DNA of 64,000 nucleotides from Albula goreensis (lineage: Eukaryota; Chordata; Actinopteri; Albuliformes; Albulidae), in assembly GCA_022829145.1 (NCBI GenBank), contig CM040763.1:5762641-5826640 (forward strand), read 5' to 3'. The translations under genes were made by a program, and so were the position numbers. The notes under the pieces were generated by a model that did no database searches, was not told the origin of the DNA, and saw only the letters and a program-made list of their open reading frames with translations. Positions within the stretch are counted from its first letter, which is position 1; each line of letters begins with the position of its first letter. Positions 13,451 to 26,200 of this stretch are shown here, piece after piece.

Positions 13451-13952
13451 AAGCGCTCATTCACAAATGTTACGCAATAGCCCTGCTGTCACTGTTCCCA
13501 AGCATAAAACATTTGAAAATATATTCTGAGAGAATTTCTGCTAATCTTGTTTGATGAAAATGATGACTGGTAATCGCTAAGAAAGTTTAAGGGTCACTGA
13601 AATTTGATTGGTTAATGATGGCTCAGTACAAAAAGACTGAAAGATGTTAAAATTATTTTAGGCTCATGTTACATGTAGCACATATAGGCTATAAAATGGA
13701 TAGGCATTTTTTGTACAATATTTTGTAAATACTGTACAAATCTGCTGGTTATCTTCTGGCTAAAGATATTCTTGAAGGTCCATTTTTGGCGTGCCAGCCT
13801 AAGTAGTTGTGGTTGCTGTTCCAAGGTTTTTTGTTACAGACACAGAGTGAAACAAATTACCTTGCACAAGGAAACTACAGCAGTGCCTAGCCGGGAAATG
13901 AGCCTGACACACTGTCATCCGGAACAACTTACACAGCTTAGACTTTCAACTT

Positions 13953-14090
13953 TTAATTTATACAGCTGGACATTTAATGAAGCAATCCAGATAAAACTGC
14001 CAAAGATAGGACAGCTGTGCCCCACCTTGGAATCAAACCTGCAACCTCTGAGTATCAAGGTCAATTCCAATATCATTACTGTTGACTGTC
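13953..14090 (-). mobile_element. partial tRNA-derived SINE
   Basis: The minus strand has AGGTTGCAGGTTTGATTCC (box B) and, further on, GTCCAGCTGTATAAAT, as in the 42296-42456 element. Only part is present. Confidence 0.6.
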
Positions 14091-15179
14091 TGAAGCATTT
14101 TGTTGCAATTCAGCAAAACTGAAGTGCTATAACTACTGCAGCGCACTTCTTATCTTCTTAAACATTAACTCCATAGGAAAGGTTCCTACCAAGGCTGTGA
14201 GGAAATCCATGTATAAAAAAGTACAATGTCCATTGGGACAGTTTGCCAAACTTGAGCCTCGGGATGTGCTGGATTTCACTGTTATTCAGCCATCGATTGA
14301 TCAGGTAAAGAAGTTGTTTATGCAGCTAACTAAGCTCACTTGGTTTTTTGATTCTAAATGAGTACACACTGCTTGACTGTCCAGGACCAGGCTTGGGGGA
14401 CGCATGTCTGAAAACAAAACTGGTGAAAAATTCTGTGCACAATACTGTGTTCCCACGTCAGGATAAACAACAAAGCTCACTGCAAAAAACATGAACCAAT
14501 CATGATAATCCACAAGTTCACACAGGTGCTAAAACACCAGATTCAACAAATCGACAACAATCACTTAGTTATCTTATGCAGGTTTCTTAGAGCCAGGACA
14601 GGAATGAATCTGTACCCATGGCAGCCTTCATCAAATGAGACAGGACACACCTGCCAGAGGCTTTGCTTGGCCATCTGAAGGTCATACAGGTGTTAGGAGA
14701 AAAAAATGCATTCATTATAATTTACAGCAGCTCCTCATATCCACCCACAGAGTGAACATTTCAAATGTAAACGCAACTGTGGAAGTATATGGTCCACCTT
14801 GAATTTTCAGTTCAGACTGGTGACAACAAGAGTGGCATGGCACTTTTCCCAGAAATCTCCCTCCGGCAGTGCTGTCCTCAGCCCAAGTTCATTTACAAAC
14901 AGCCTGGGAGCTGAAGCAATTGGCCCACTCTGTTTCCTGGAGCCAAAATGGCTGCCAAAAACACCCCATTGAAAACCTGCTACTACAACAGGCCCTTTGG
15001 TATTATAAACACTGAAAGTGCGTGCCAGGGACAGTGAGCAGCCATGTTGAGAGGGTACAAGGGTGGAGGAGGGGCACTCTAAAGCCTGGCACGCAATAGT
15101 GTGGAGGGTCTGGGCAATGCCCCAAGAGAACACAAGGCAGAAAGGGAAGATGTGAGTGACACTGAATTATAATGTTTTG

Positions 15180-15250
15180 GGAGCTGGGCTTTGTAACTCA
15201 GAGGTTGCAGGTTTGAGTCCCAGTTAGCGCAGGTAGATTCCAGTTTCATG
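15180..15250 (+). mobile_element. SINE head fragment
   Basis: TAACTCAGAGGTTGCAGGTT and the following GAGTCCCAG match the tRNA-like head of the second SINE family. No tail is visible. Confidence 0.5.
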
Positions 15251-16751
15251 TTGTATGAGACCATTTTCACAGCGAAGATGTTACTCAAAAGAAAATGCCT
15301 CTGGACTTTTTATTGCGTTGGTTTCAAACTCAGAGGACCACAGAGGGCAGTGTGCATGCTGATTTTCATAACAACAAATTAATGCTGTCTTAATTGGTTC
15401 AATTACTTATTCAGCTATACACAAGTACCTCTATATTAATGCACTAATAGCAACTATTGGTATTTTAGGGACGCAAACAACTCAGTTTACTTTTTATGGA
15501 TTATGTAGGGAATAACAGAACTAACTTAGTAAGTAATGGAACTAATTATCTTACCGAGAGTGGAGGCTAGAGTATTAACATGGTATATCTAAAGTCACAG
15601 AAAAATAAATGTTCTGAAATATTTAACATTCAAAGGGTATCCATAAAACTGTGTTCTGGTCATTAACAGAGATGCTGTAGCATTTAAACTTGATCTTAGC
15701 ATACCTGGAAATTCACAAAAAAAGTGTGAAAGTATGTACAAGTCAAATGCATCATCTTTTTTATTTGCCTGAAAAAAACAGAAGAAAATGTATTTGTATG
15801 ACATTCATCCAACTTTCCTAATCTGGAAGTATCTATGAGGAATTCATCATTAGTGTGGAAAAATTTCATTTGGCAAAGCAAACACAAAAAAGAGTCCACA
15901 CACTTGGGACTTGTGCATTGGGCATTTTTTTGTAATACAGGTCAGGCAAGACCAAACTGGCATCCAGTGGAGCAATGGATGGGGATGAAAGTGCAAAACA
16001 AGAGGGACAGCATGGCATAAAAGACGCATGGCAGCATCACAGACAAAACAAATGACAGTCATGACAAAAGCACATTTACATCAAAGGAGACACCACAGTA
16101 CCGCAGACATATGCCCAAAACACAAGAATAATCACAAAAACTGCGATAAAAGACATACAGCAGAGGGAGGGGCAGAGAAGACACCACAGCACTGCAGAAC
16201 AACATGTGCGACCAATCATGTATGTGATCTGACGTGAACAAAAAATCTGCAGGCATACCTGTACCTTCAAGTTGGCCTACTTTGTTGAAATAACTGAAAA
16301 TACTTTAAGGTATGTGAATAAGAGAGTATGCAGGTTTAAAGGCTTTATATAGTAGATACAAATCTAATAAATCACAGACACTTGTTCTACGCAGTGTAGG
16401 TAGATGAAATGCAATAGAGAAATGAACACGTTGACTTGAATGTTGAAAGATGTGCAAGTGAGCCCCCTTGTGGCCCATTGTTGTAAATGTTTCATGATGC
16501 GGAACAGTTTTGTTCAGTAAAAATGCTAATTTTCATTGACCTTTTTCTTGTTGCTTTGTGTAGATGGACAGACATAACAGACAGATATGACCCTACATAA
16601 ATAAATTTAACCAGCAACCACTGCCCAGTCTTTCCCATTTTTTCCTTGGGATTTTTCAAAACTTCAGTTTCAGAAAAAGTGGTTTCCTGAAATGCTGCTG
16701 ATTCCCATTCTGTCCTCTAGAGGACAGTGGTGTGAAAGCAATAACAGCACA

Positions 16752-16940
16752 GGGGTGTCAGACTCCAGTCCTGGAGGGCCACAGTATTTGCTGCTTTTGT
16801 TGTCCAGCACTGAAGCACATAAAGCAACCCCTATTTCAGAAAAAAAGTCAACACACATTCTTTTCAGGACCTGAACTGGCTAAATTGAAAGGAGTCCACA
16901 AAACCCTGCTGACATTTTCAGTCCTCTGAGATGGAAACTA
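16752..16940. mobile_element. hAT-like MITE fragment
   Basis: CAGGGGTGTCAGACTCCAGT followed by CCTGGAGGGCCACAG is the typical fish left end of this class. The right end is not clear. Confidence 0.55.
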
Positions 16941-17167
16941 GAACCCCTCAATGAGTGAAAGACACAATACAGCACTCTGCATTTGTTACTCAGTACTGAA
17001 GCTGTAATTGCATCAGTCCTGATTTAGAGTCAGTTTTGTATTTTGGGCTTGTATAGTTTAGATCAAGGAACAGTTTAGCCTTTTAATTCATAATTGATAA
17101 GGTTTGGATTTTAACAAAATCTCATTTTAAACCAGCAATCCTGCTCTTACACTATTTATGAACACAG

Positions 17168-17372
17168 GCTCTGATCTTGGATCAGTTTTGACTCTCAACT
17201 GAAAATGAATATGTTTAGAATGAGCATAGATGGATGAAACCTGGTCCAAGGTCAGCTCTCCTGCTATGGGATGTTTTATGAAAAATGGTACTGATCTGGG
17301 ATCAGTTTAACTTGTAGCTTATAATGGTTAAGGTTAGGATGGGGCCTAGGGACACCTGATCCTAGATCAGTC
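17168..17372. repeat. interspersed repeat with recurring GATC palindromes
   Basis: The motif ATCTTGGATCAG, ATCTGGGATCAG, ATCCTAGATCAG recurs across about 200 bases, with AAGGTCAGCTCTCCTGCTAT between copies. Related motifs occur at 62238-62330. It is probably a degraded transposon of unknown class. Confidence 0.5.
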
Positions 17373-17973
17373 CCTACAGTAGCCTTGCTCTCCCACTCCC
17401 CTTCTGCATCAGACAGTTTCCCTGCAGTACATCACAGCGATGGTGCAGAACAAGGTCGCTCTCTGTTCTGTTCGGAGACAGAACTCAGGTGGCTTTCTGT
17501 TCACACCTCAGCTCGACTCTCACCCCGGCTGGGCTCGGAACGGGGACAGCAGTAAGGCAGGTACACAAAGTGGCAGGCTGAGTGGAGACAGACCCACACA
17601 ATCTGCGTCTGTGCCGCTAAACAAGAGGCCCATTCTTCTGCCCCAGACCGTCTTTTCAGCCAGAACAGCCACCCACCCCCCCCCACCTCTAGGTCCTCCA
17701 CGCTGGAACAGCCAGTTGGCACGGGCGCGCTCACATGAGGGGTTACAACGGAAGATGGCAATGATTAAATGCCTGCTGAAGGCCCCAGAGCATCTGAAAA
17801 CACAAACCGAAATTCATTTACTCCCGACACCAGCAGCGTCACGGCAACCAGTCAGGCGGCTGGCGCATACTGATGACACGTTGACAGGGATGTCAGGAAG
17901 GGTGTTTGAGTTTGGATGTGCCCTTTGGCCAGCGTTTCTCAGAGGGGTGCTGTCGTTCATTTGTCCATATCTG

Positions 17974-18000
17974 TCTCTCTCTCTTTCTCTCTCTCTCTCA
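17974..18000. repeat. (CT)n-rich run
   Basis: A CT repeat with a single interruption can be read directly. Confidence 0.85.
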
Positions 18001-19166
18001 CGCACTTTCTCAACTTTGGTCTTTGCCTGTAACCTCTGCAGCCCATTTAATAAATGTAGTGTCATGTGATCAGTTGCCTGCAGTGATCCAGCATGGTCTC
18101 TCTCCATGGGATATATCTCACACCTATTATGAAAACAGACATAGTTTAGCCAATTTTATCCAAGGTAAATGAGCACTCGGTGACAGCAACTGGTCAGCTG
18201 TGGACACCTGCTGCGCAAATGGGAGGAGCTTGTTTAGCCTGTATTGTGGTGAACCCTGGATGACTTAGCCCTGTGACAGCAAAGCCAATCGCATGCCACC
18301 CCTGCAGACTCAAATCACTGCCAGCCAAAAACAAAGTCTGTGATTGGCGCCCAGCCTGTGCTCAGGGCAAATGCCTTTACTGAATGAGCCAATCAGCCGC
18401 TGCGATCGCTGTTCCTGATGTATTGCATTCATTCACATTAGGAATGCGGTGACATTAAAAAAACATTTACATTCAGGAATTAATTTTGGAATTCTAAGAA
18501 TTTAGGTAGCATAATTCTACGAGGCAGTATTATACTGTTGGGTGTGTTGCTCAAGTCATCCCACTTTCAAAGAACTAAAATCTCTTAGAAACAGTGAGGT
18601 TCTGGTAAACCTCCCCCCCTCCCTCATGAAGACACAGTCTGAGCATGTTTCCTGTAAAACTATGCGCACGGTTGCTCAATTCTTAGATTCTGTTCTGTCA
18701 CATTGTGTTGTGGAGGCCAATCAAGGGTTGCGGGGGTCAACGCTTAGGTCTGGGTTTGGCTTTTAAGTTTGATGTATTCTGTGCTGTAGATGGGACCTCA
18801 GTACGTGTCCAGACAGGACTGGGCAACAAAACAAAGCTAACAGCTGCAAGAAGGCAAAAAAAAAATTGCAAACAATAGCAATTATCCTTTGTTACATAAA
18901 CAGGATGGAAAGTAATTATTTATTGCAACTTATTAAAGAAACATGTGTTCATGTCTCAGATGACACACGAGTACTTTCTACTGGATGTCTTTATTTACAG
19001 GACAAAAATGTACCCCCGTCTACTACAAAAAAAAAAAAAAACTGTGTACCTGAATTTAGACACATTTATTTCATTTATAACAGCATTTAGCATTACAAAA
19101 ATAACTACCGTACTCTCTTCACTGAAATTTTTTTTTTTTTCTTTTTGCAAAAGATATCAATTAACT

Positions 19167-19386
19167 GGGGCAGCCTATAACCTAGTGGCTAAGGTACATG
19201 ATCGGGACCCCTGGGGTTGGCGGTTCAAGTCCCATTCCAGCCACAGTAAGAACACCATTGTTGTTGGGCCCCTGAGCAAGGCCCTTAACCCCACATTGCT
19301 CCCAGGGGAGATTGGCCCTTGGTTAGTCCAATCAACTGTAAGTCACTTTGGATAAAAAGCATCAGCTAAATGATTGTAATGTAACT
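19167..19386 (+). mobile_element. tRNA-derived SINE, copy 2
   Basis: This is the same family and orientation as the element at 12675, with head GGGGCAGCCTATAACCTAGT, box B GCGGTTCAAGTCCC and the tail GTCACTTTGGATAAAAAGC. It sits about 750 bases before the tspan33 start. Confidence 0.88.
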
Positions 19387-19549
19387 GTAGATATCAAGTA
19401 AAATAAAATTTGTAATCAGTTTTCAATCACCAGCACAGTCAAACATAAACATTAAAGAATTGAGAATTTAAATTATATATTGGCTCTACATATTTGCTGT
19501 GGAAGTTACTTTTTCTTTGCTTTGAAATTTATGCCATGTTCAAGCAGGT

Positions 19550-20132
19550 GCCTTGCGCTGCACAAAGGGCAAAAAACGCCCACTGATTAAGGTGTTGTGT
19601 TATTCACAGGCGTCAGCTCACTGCATTAGCTGCGCAGGTCCACTGATCTGTATTACAAACGGATAGACTGAAACTGGACACCGATAGTAAGTGTGATGCC
19701 GTCATCTACTATTCAGGTTGGTAAATGTGCGCAGCGCTTCCGCTAATTTGGTGCTAGTGAATAACTCCGACAAAGTTCCACTCTCGCATGTCTCAAACCG
19801 GGGTAAACTCGAGGGTGTCTGCTTCCTACTGCCTATTTCTGCCAATGTAGAGAGGCTGATCTGCATTTAAATGAACAAGGAAGCACACGAAAAGTGCCAT
19901 GACATCTTTAGCCCCCGCAAGTCACAAATGTGTTCTGTTCGTCCGCTTTTTTATTTCTTAGTGTAAATCGTTCACCTCTGTGCGTAACGAAAGCAAAGGT
20001 ATAACCTACACTGTCACATACGGAATGTGTTGTTCACTTCACCACTGCCTCGAAGACAACCGATCAAGTAGCTGTGGACTTACATTAGCGGTGGTTGCTT
20101 ACAAACATTAATATTGCACAGTAACAGTAAAC
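19550..20132 (+). promoter_or_regulatory. tspan33: tspan33 upstream region / probable promoter and 5' UTR
   Basis: The block directly 5' of the tspan33 start is richer in CpG than the flanking AT-rich DNA and has no clear TATA box. It probably contains the transcription start and 5' UTR. This is inferred from position and composition only, and the start site cannot be placed. Confidence 0.4.
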
Positions 20133-20225
20133 ATGGGGAAAAGACGGCCGCCGTCGCAAGAGGATTTTTCTTTCGTCAGTCGTGTTGTAAAATATTTACT
20201 TTTCGTTTTTAACATGATATTTTGG
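20133..20225 (+). CDS. tspan33: tspan33 coding exon 1
   Basis: This exon encodes residues 1-31: a short cytoplasmic N-terminus (MGKRRPPSQEDFSFVS) and the start of membrane segment 1, ending in NMIFW. The donor GTGAGT follows directly, in phase 0. The start codon sits in a good Kozak context. Confidence 0.95.
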
Positions 20226-23200
20226 GTGAGTACAGACCTTTTTGTGATGAAATTGTTCGTTTAATTCAAGATATCTGTTGCGGTCAACTGCAACCTGGAA
20301 GTCGTAGGTTATGTTATAATGAAAATAAGAAAGTTTCTGATTTGTTGTGCAAACGAGCGATCAAAACCATCTTTAAAAATTAGAGCGGGGGGGTGAACTT
20401 TGATTCGTACAACAAGGTTGTAGTGTGATTAAGGTAGCCGGCCAACTGCTGTAACTGCAAGTTGTACTCCCAAATTTGACGATCTAGTGTGCACTCAAGT
20501 TAATCTCCAAGGGTGACCCTGACCGTCAATGCACAGGTTTGACTGTGTAGAAATAGTTTAGTTTTTGTTTTTGGCGGATGTGTCCCATCTCTTCGGTTAT
20601 CTGTGGTATGCACCCTGGCACTTTATTGCTGTGATCAACAACCAATCTGGTTAACTTTATTTAGAAGGAAGACTATGATTATGTATATACAGCCTACTTT
20701 AAATTCTATAGTTCTGAAGAATGCAGATCTCGAACTTGATTTTATGCCTTTAAAAATTCACTTTATAATTAATTTGTGATGTATCCTTTACTTTATTGCA
20801 AAGTAACGTTAGTCAATCTAAATGGAATTGAATGGTTTGTACTGAATTTGTACTCGTACCATTTCAGTAATCAAGTGCAATTGTATCCAGTTTTTATACT
20901 TACTTTTGTCAATTAATGCGCGAATTAAACTTACCGTAAGCAATACTTTGAATCAGAGTTTTGATCTTGTGGGTTTTATTTCAGTAATAGTATCAAAAAC
21001 AAACTACGTAGGTCATGCCTTTTCATGGTGAAAAACAGAAGATCATAACCGCAAATACATCACGTAGCCTGTGAACAACGCCGCTATTCCCTTTACTGGC
21101 GGAATGCACAGTACAGTACTTTAAATGCCGAACTGCGTTCACAGATCTTTATGAACCCGGCTGTTGCTAAGCAGCCAAAGTTTAATTTATTCATATGCTG
21201 ATAGTGTAACACTGGGCTTTGTAAACCATGGGCCCCATCTTTTCTTTTATCCCTTCTTTGTTTTGAGCATTTGAAGGAAGAACTGAATAAATGTTTTTTT
21301 AAATATCTTCTTCATACAGCTCCATGGACACGGACACTGCTCAAAGTACTGTAGTTGTACATTTGAAAGTCGTTTCCCCTTTCAGGAAACACTGTAAAAT
21401 TGTGTTCAGTGAACAGACGCTCTGCAGTCTTGTTTTACCTGGAGATGCAAACTATTTTTCCTAGTTAACACACCAGTCCACGTGTTTCACCAGAGTGATT
21501 AAAAGTTACTTCTGCTGGGGAGATGACTTTTTAACATTGTATTAAATGTGTATATTTAATGTTTATACATTCATAATATACAATGGCTTTGGATCTGACT
21601 CAGTAAAACAGTGGCTTTAGCAGGTTTCTCTTCAACAATGAAAAGAAAAACACAATGTCCAGAGGAAAGAAGAGTAGGAAGTCCAGTCCAGTGATTTCAG
21701 AACAGAGAGATGGGAGTGGTAAACTAAAACAAAAACTTGAAAGGAATCAGATGGCGGGATGGAATAAAGAAAATAACTTCTTAATTTTACCTTTGTTTTA
21801 TCAGGTGGGTCAACTGGGAACTTGTTTCTCATTTGCTATGACAACCTGGGGAATCATTGTGGTTTGGGAATTCAAGCAACTGTGTAGCCAGTCAGATAGG
21901 ATAGGTGTTCCTACCACAAAAAGGGAAGCAAACACAGATTGACATGTAGGGGTTTTGGTCATTTATTTTTAAAGGATGGGGATGTGAGAGAGAAAGCCAT
22001 AGACAAACCAATGAGGAGTATTTGAAGAAATGAGCCCTTTTTTATCCCACAGGCATGTTTTTCAAGGATGGTATTTGAGTATGGAGCTTTGATGATGCAT
22101 AGCTGTCTATAATGGGTGTGTCTCTGGGCAGGAGGCAACAAGTACCTTTTTCTTGCTTATTGCAGTAGGAGTCATTTTTATGTCGAAGGAACGAAATGAC
22201 GATCAGTGTCTGTGGTTTTAGTAGGCCTCTTAAACTTGCACCGAGCCATTAACCAGACAGGAACATAGAAGCAAGTGAAGATGTTTTTTGGCCCTGTATG
22301 GTTCTGGCCTTTTCACCCTTATGTATACAGAACCCTGCAATGCGATTGGACGGCTTGGTTAAACTGTAACAAAGTTACATGCAGTGTTTATACTCGGCAC
22401 TGCTCGGCCATGTCAGGTGCCGCTGGAACCTTTTAAAGCCTTTTGAGAGATTTCTTATTGAAATCCCCAAACAACAGTTTCTGTCGCCTGAGCTCTTGAG
22501 GATTGGAACTTGTTCAGTGGAAACTTTAAAAGGAGAAGCAGGGTGGCCGTGAAGCTCTGTGTATATTTGACAGTGGCTTTATCCAAAGAAAACTACAACA
22601 ATTTTACAGTAGTATATCATTTGATATGTTCATGGATCTAAACATACTAATAGTTGATTGACTTTTCGTGATACAGTATGCAGTTGGTGAATGTGCATGT
22701 TTATGTACTGTGCTGACCATGAGATAAAGCAAAGCTCTCCTTGATTCATACAAAGTCTGCAAGAGTAAACATTGAGCACTTTACAATGCAATTTTGGACA
22801 AATACATCTTACATTTTCATATGGTATTCTAAACCTCAGTATGGGTACAACACAATTGTATGAGAGAAACAACTAAACTGGTGTTTTAGGTTTCTACAGG
22901 AGTTGCTCACCTAAATAAATACTTGCAATATTGAAATAATAGAAACCGATAGCAACGACCAATGAAATAGCCACAACTCAATGTAAATATAAAGAGGTCT
23001 TTCATTGTAAAAGGGGCCGGTGTGCTCCAGCACTGGTCTTTGTCAAAACCCTGTGCATGTTATCTGGCTTTGGCAGAACTGATATGTCAGTACTGAGCTG
23101 CATTTTTCTGTGCAAGGTTTTTACCTCGTGTCAGGACAAGACCTTGACATGAGGGGGAGGGGGAGGGGAGGAGGGGGGCTAAAGGTATTTCTTAAATGTA

Positions 23201-26200
23201 GACGTATGATAATATACGCAGTCTGCCTTCAGCAAAACATGAGAGCCATGGGAGGACTTAACTTGATTTATGGATCAGACAGCCTGAGTGAGAAACTACC
23301 TTCTCCAGCATCAGGTCTATACAACACAGTTTAATTTCACAAGTGAAAAGGTGGCAGAGCATGTGTAGACACTCAATGGACATTAACATACATGGACATC
23401 TGGTAGTGCCATGTATTCTATACAGCTGGGTATTTACTACAGCAATTCAGGTGAAGTACCTTGTTCAAGGGTACAACAGCAATGCCTTACAATGGAACAG
23501 AACCTGCAACCTTTGAGTTATAATCCCAGCTCAGCTGCCATTACACCATACAGTTGCCTCCCCAGTAACCACATAACATAGTCTTCAGCGCAAGTGTCCT
23601 TTGGTTTTTTTATAATCATAAGTGAAGTGTAAAGATCGTAGACTGGATCAAGGCTGCCCAAGCAAGTTAAAGAAAAAAGTGTCTTGTGTAACTCACTCCC
23701 CTGCTATCTGTCTCTATCTGTACTAAGCTCAGTTGCCATTTCCTACCATAATCTTCCATACACCTGAGCTGTAGAGGAAAGGAAATGATTCATTATAGCT
23801 AATCAAACCGGGTGATGATTACTCAGTCTGATTGTGACAGTGTGAAGTGGGAATCAGGCCAGAATGCCAGTAGCAAGAGCTCCTTTCATTGCCACAAAGC
23901 CCTTAGTGAACTGGGTGGTCAAAGTAGTATAGGTGACAATGTACTATTAGGTGCAGCAGACTAAAAGGATACATTACAAGTGTATTATTTGTTGTTTCAG
24001 TTGTTTTTAACTACACATTCTCAAAATCAATGCCAACTAATGTACATGTGAAAGCATTTCGCTGCCTTAGCTGCTAGATGTAATCTTGCAGAAACCCACG
24101 CCCACTTCTGTGCATCTGGGTTGAAATCTACAGAGTGCAAAGCTTTGAAACCTATCAGCTTGTTTTTGCAGTGTGGAGAACGTCTCCTTTGGCAAAATAA
24201 CAAACAGGAAATGCTCGGGAGCGCAAGACAGAGGAATGTAAATATGTCACCAAGAGCGTGGCTCCTGGAATGTTAGGTAATGGTTTTAGGTCAACCATTT
24301 TTGCGTTTTGAGCGTTAATGATTGCCTTTATAAAACCAATGGGATCTCAACTACCTCAGACTACCGTGATGTGCGGCCCTTTCATATTTGCTTTGGGAAG
24401 AAAACAGTTTCCATCTTGTCTGGTCATGCACTTGAGGTAAATTGTTATGATTTGTTACTATAATTATTAAAACATATTTTATGTAAATGATTCACAGGGT
24501 ATAATCACAATAACAAAAAACAAGCACAAGCGCGTATCATATTAGCAACCCCGTTAACACAAAACACGTAGCTCTGTTCTGCAGCCATTGTCCTCCACCA
24601 TCAAAGTCTGGAACCAACGTTTTAAATAAAACTGATGAAAGCCGCATAATATTTTGTCACACAGCAGGGACACTAACAAAGCCTGCTGGTACACAGTCCT
24701 TACAAATACAGATGGGAACCCCTAAAACTTGTCATGTCATTTTATTCAGTCCTTATTGAAAGGGGAAGCAACCTTATTCACTGCTGGCGATTCAAAGATG
24801 GTCGTTACAAATACAACAAAAGCCTGCTTTCCCTTCCCTGAATTATTTACCTGGCATGCATATGGCATTGTGGCTGCAGGGCTTTGTATCTGCCCTGCCA
24901 GTCTCTCTATGGTCCGGTTGAAAAGCTGTTTATGAAAGGTAACTCCTGGCTTTTGTTTGCCTAAATGCAGGGTTTCATTCCTGGGTATCAGGTGTTGGGT
25001 TTCCCATGTACAACACCCTCCCCCCCCTCAAGCACTGGTGTCACAGAAACAGAGTAGCGCTGTGGCAGGTGGGAGGCCTGTGTTCTCCTGGCAGGGCTTG
25101 GGGGGGGGCGGTAGCAGGGTGGAGTATGAAGGAAGGGTGTCAGAGCATAAAGGTATGACAGTGTGACAACAGGGTTTCCATAAATTAATGGTCAGTCTGT
25201 AAAATGATACAGTTCGGACACAGAAGATGACCCCTGAATCTGGAAACAATTGTACGTCTTTAAAACGTGGAAAGATTTTAACATGTACGGTACCATTTTG
25301 GACGCACTCTCTAATTCAAGTAAATGGGAGAGTGTGTCTAAACCTTTGACTGGTATTGTATAGTGCACTTAATTTTGAGCTCAGATGGTCATGTCAGCAG
25401 TCAAGGTCAGCAGCTCTGTTTGAGAGACAGTACATAACAGTATAGGTCTAATTTACGGCTAAATGTAGGTTTATTTACGTTGATCATTTCATCATTAGGC
25501 AACATGAGACAAATCAGAAACTCTGCACGCACACATGCATGTATGCACATGTCTTGTCCCCCCTTGTTTTGTTGTACTGTAACCCCATCACAATGGATAT
25601 CGGGTGGTACCCCTTTGCCTGTGGCCTGTGGTGATTTTAGCATGACTGGATGCAGCTCTGCAGGCTTCTGCAGGTTCTTAGGGGCTAAAATTCTTCAGCG
25701 GAAGCAAACACACGCCTGTCTGCCACGCCTTAGGTGTGCACACAGTCTGTACTGAATCACACACTGATCTAGCCTGCAACACAGTATTCTGCATGGCTGG
25801 GTCAAGCAAATGGTTTAAATGGCTATTGCAAACGTAACACCAACATGGTCCCTTTCTATCTTTCTCTCTTTTTGTAGATGATATCATTGGTGATGGTGGG
25901 CATTGGAGTTTATGCCAGGCTAATGAAGCACGCAGGTAAGTACTTGAGCACGACCCTTTTGTAAAAACAGTGTCAAAGATATTGCACTATGCAGGGAGCC
26001 AGATGTAAATTCCTTCAGATTTGCACAGTGTTTTGTAATCTCCTCAGAGCAATGGCAGTTAATTTGAACAAAAGAAAATCCTCGTAATCAGAAGGTTCAG
26101 AGGAACATTCAGGACTTTGTTACACTGTGGCCAAAGCTCAGTCTGAGCCTGGATTTTTCATCCCAGAGGCAGGTTGGCTCACAGTGCATGCATTTGATTG

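Larger units (their letters stand above)
1..19549. other. upstream region without a recognisable gene
   Basis: Open frames here are short and show no splice structure or family similarity. The region holds SINEs, hAT-like elements, simple repeats and a few constrained-looking blocks, listed separately. The remaining DNA is AT-rich and I see nothing in it. Confidence 0.6.

Noticed and set aside
17440-18069. A 209-codon open frame on the + strand
   Set aside because: The translation has no domain, includes a poly-SL run from the CT repeat and a poly-P run, and overlaps frames on the other strand. It looks like a chance frame in GC-rich DNA.
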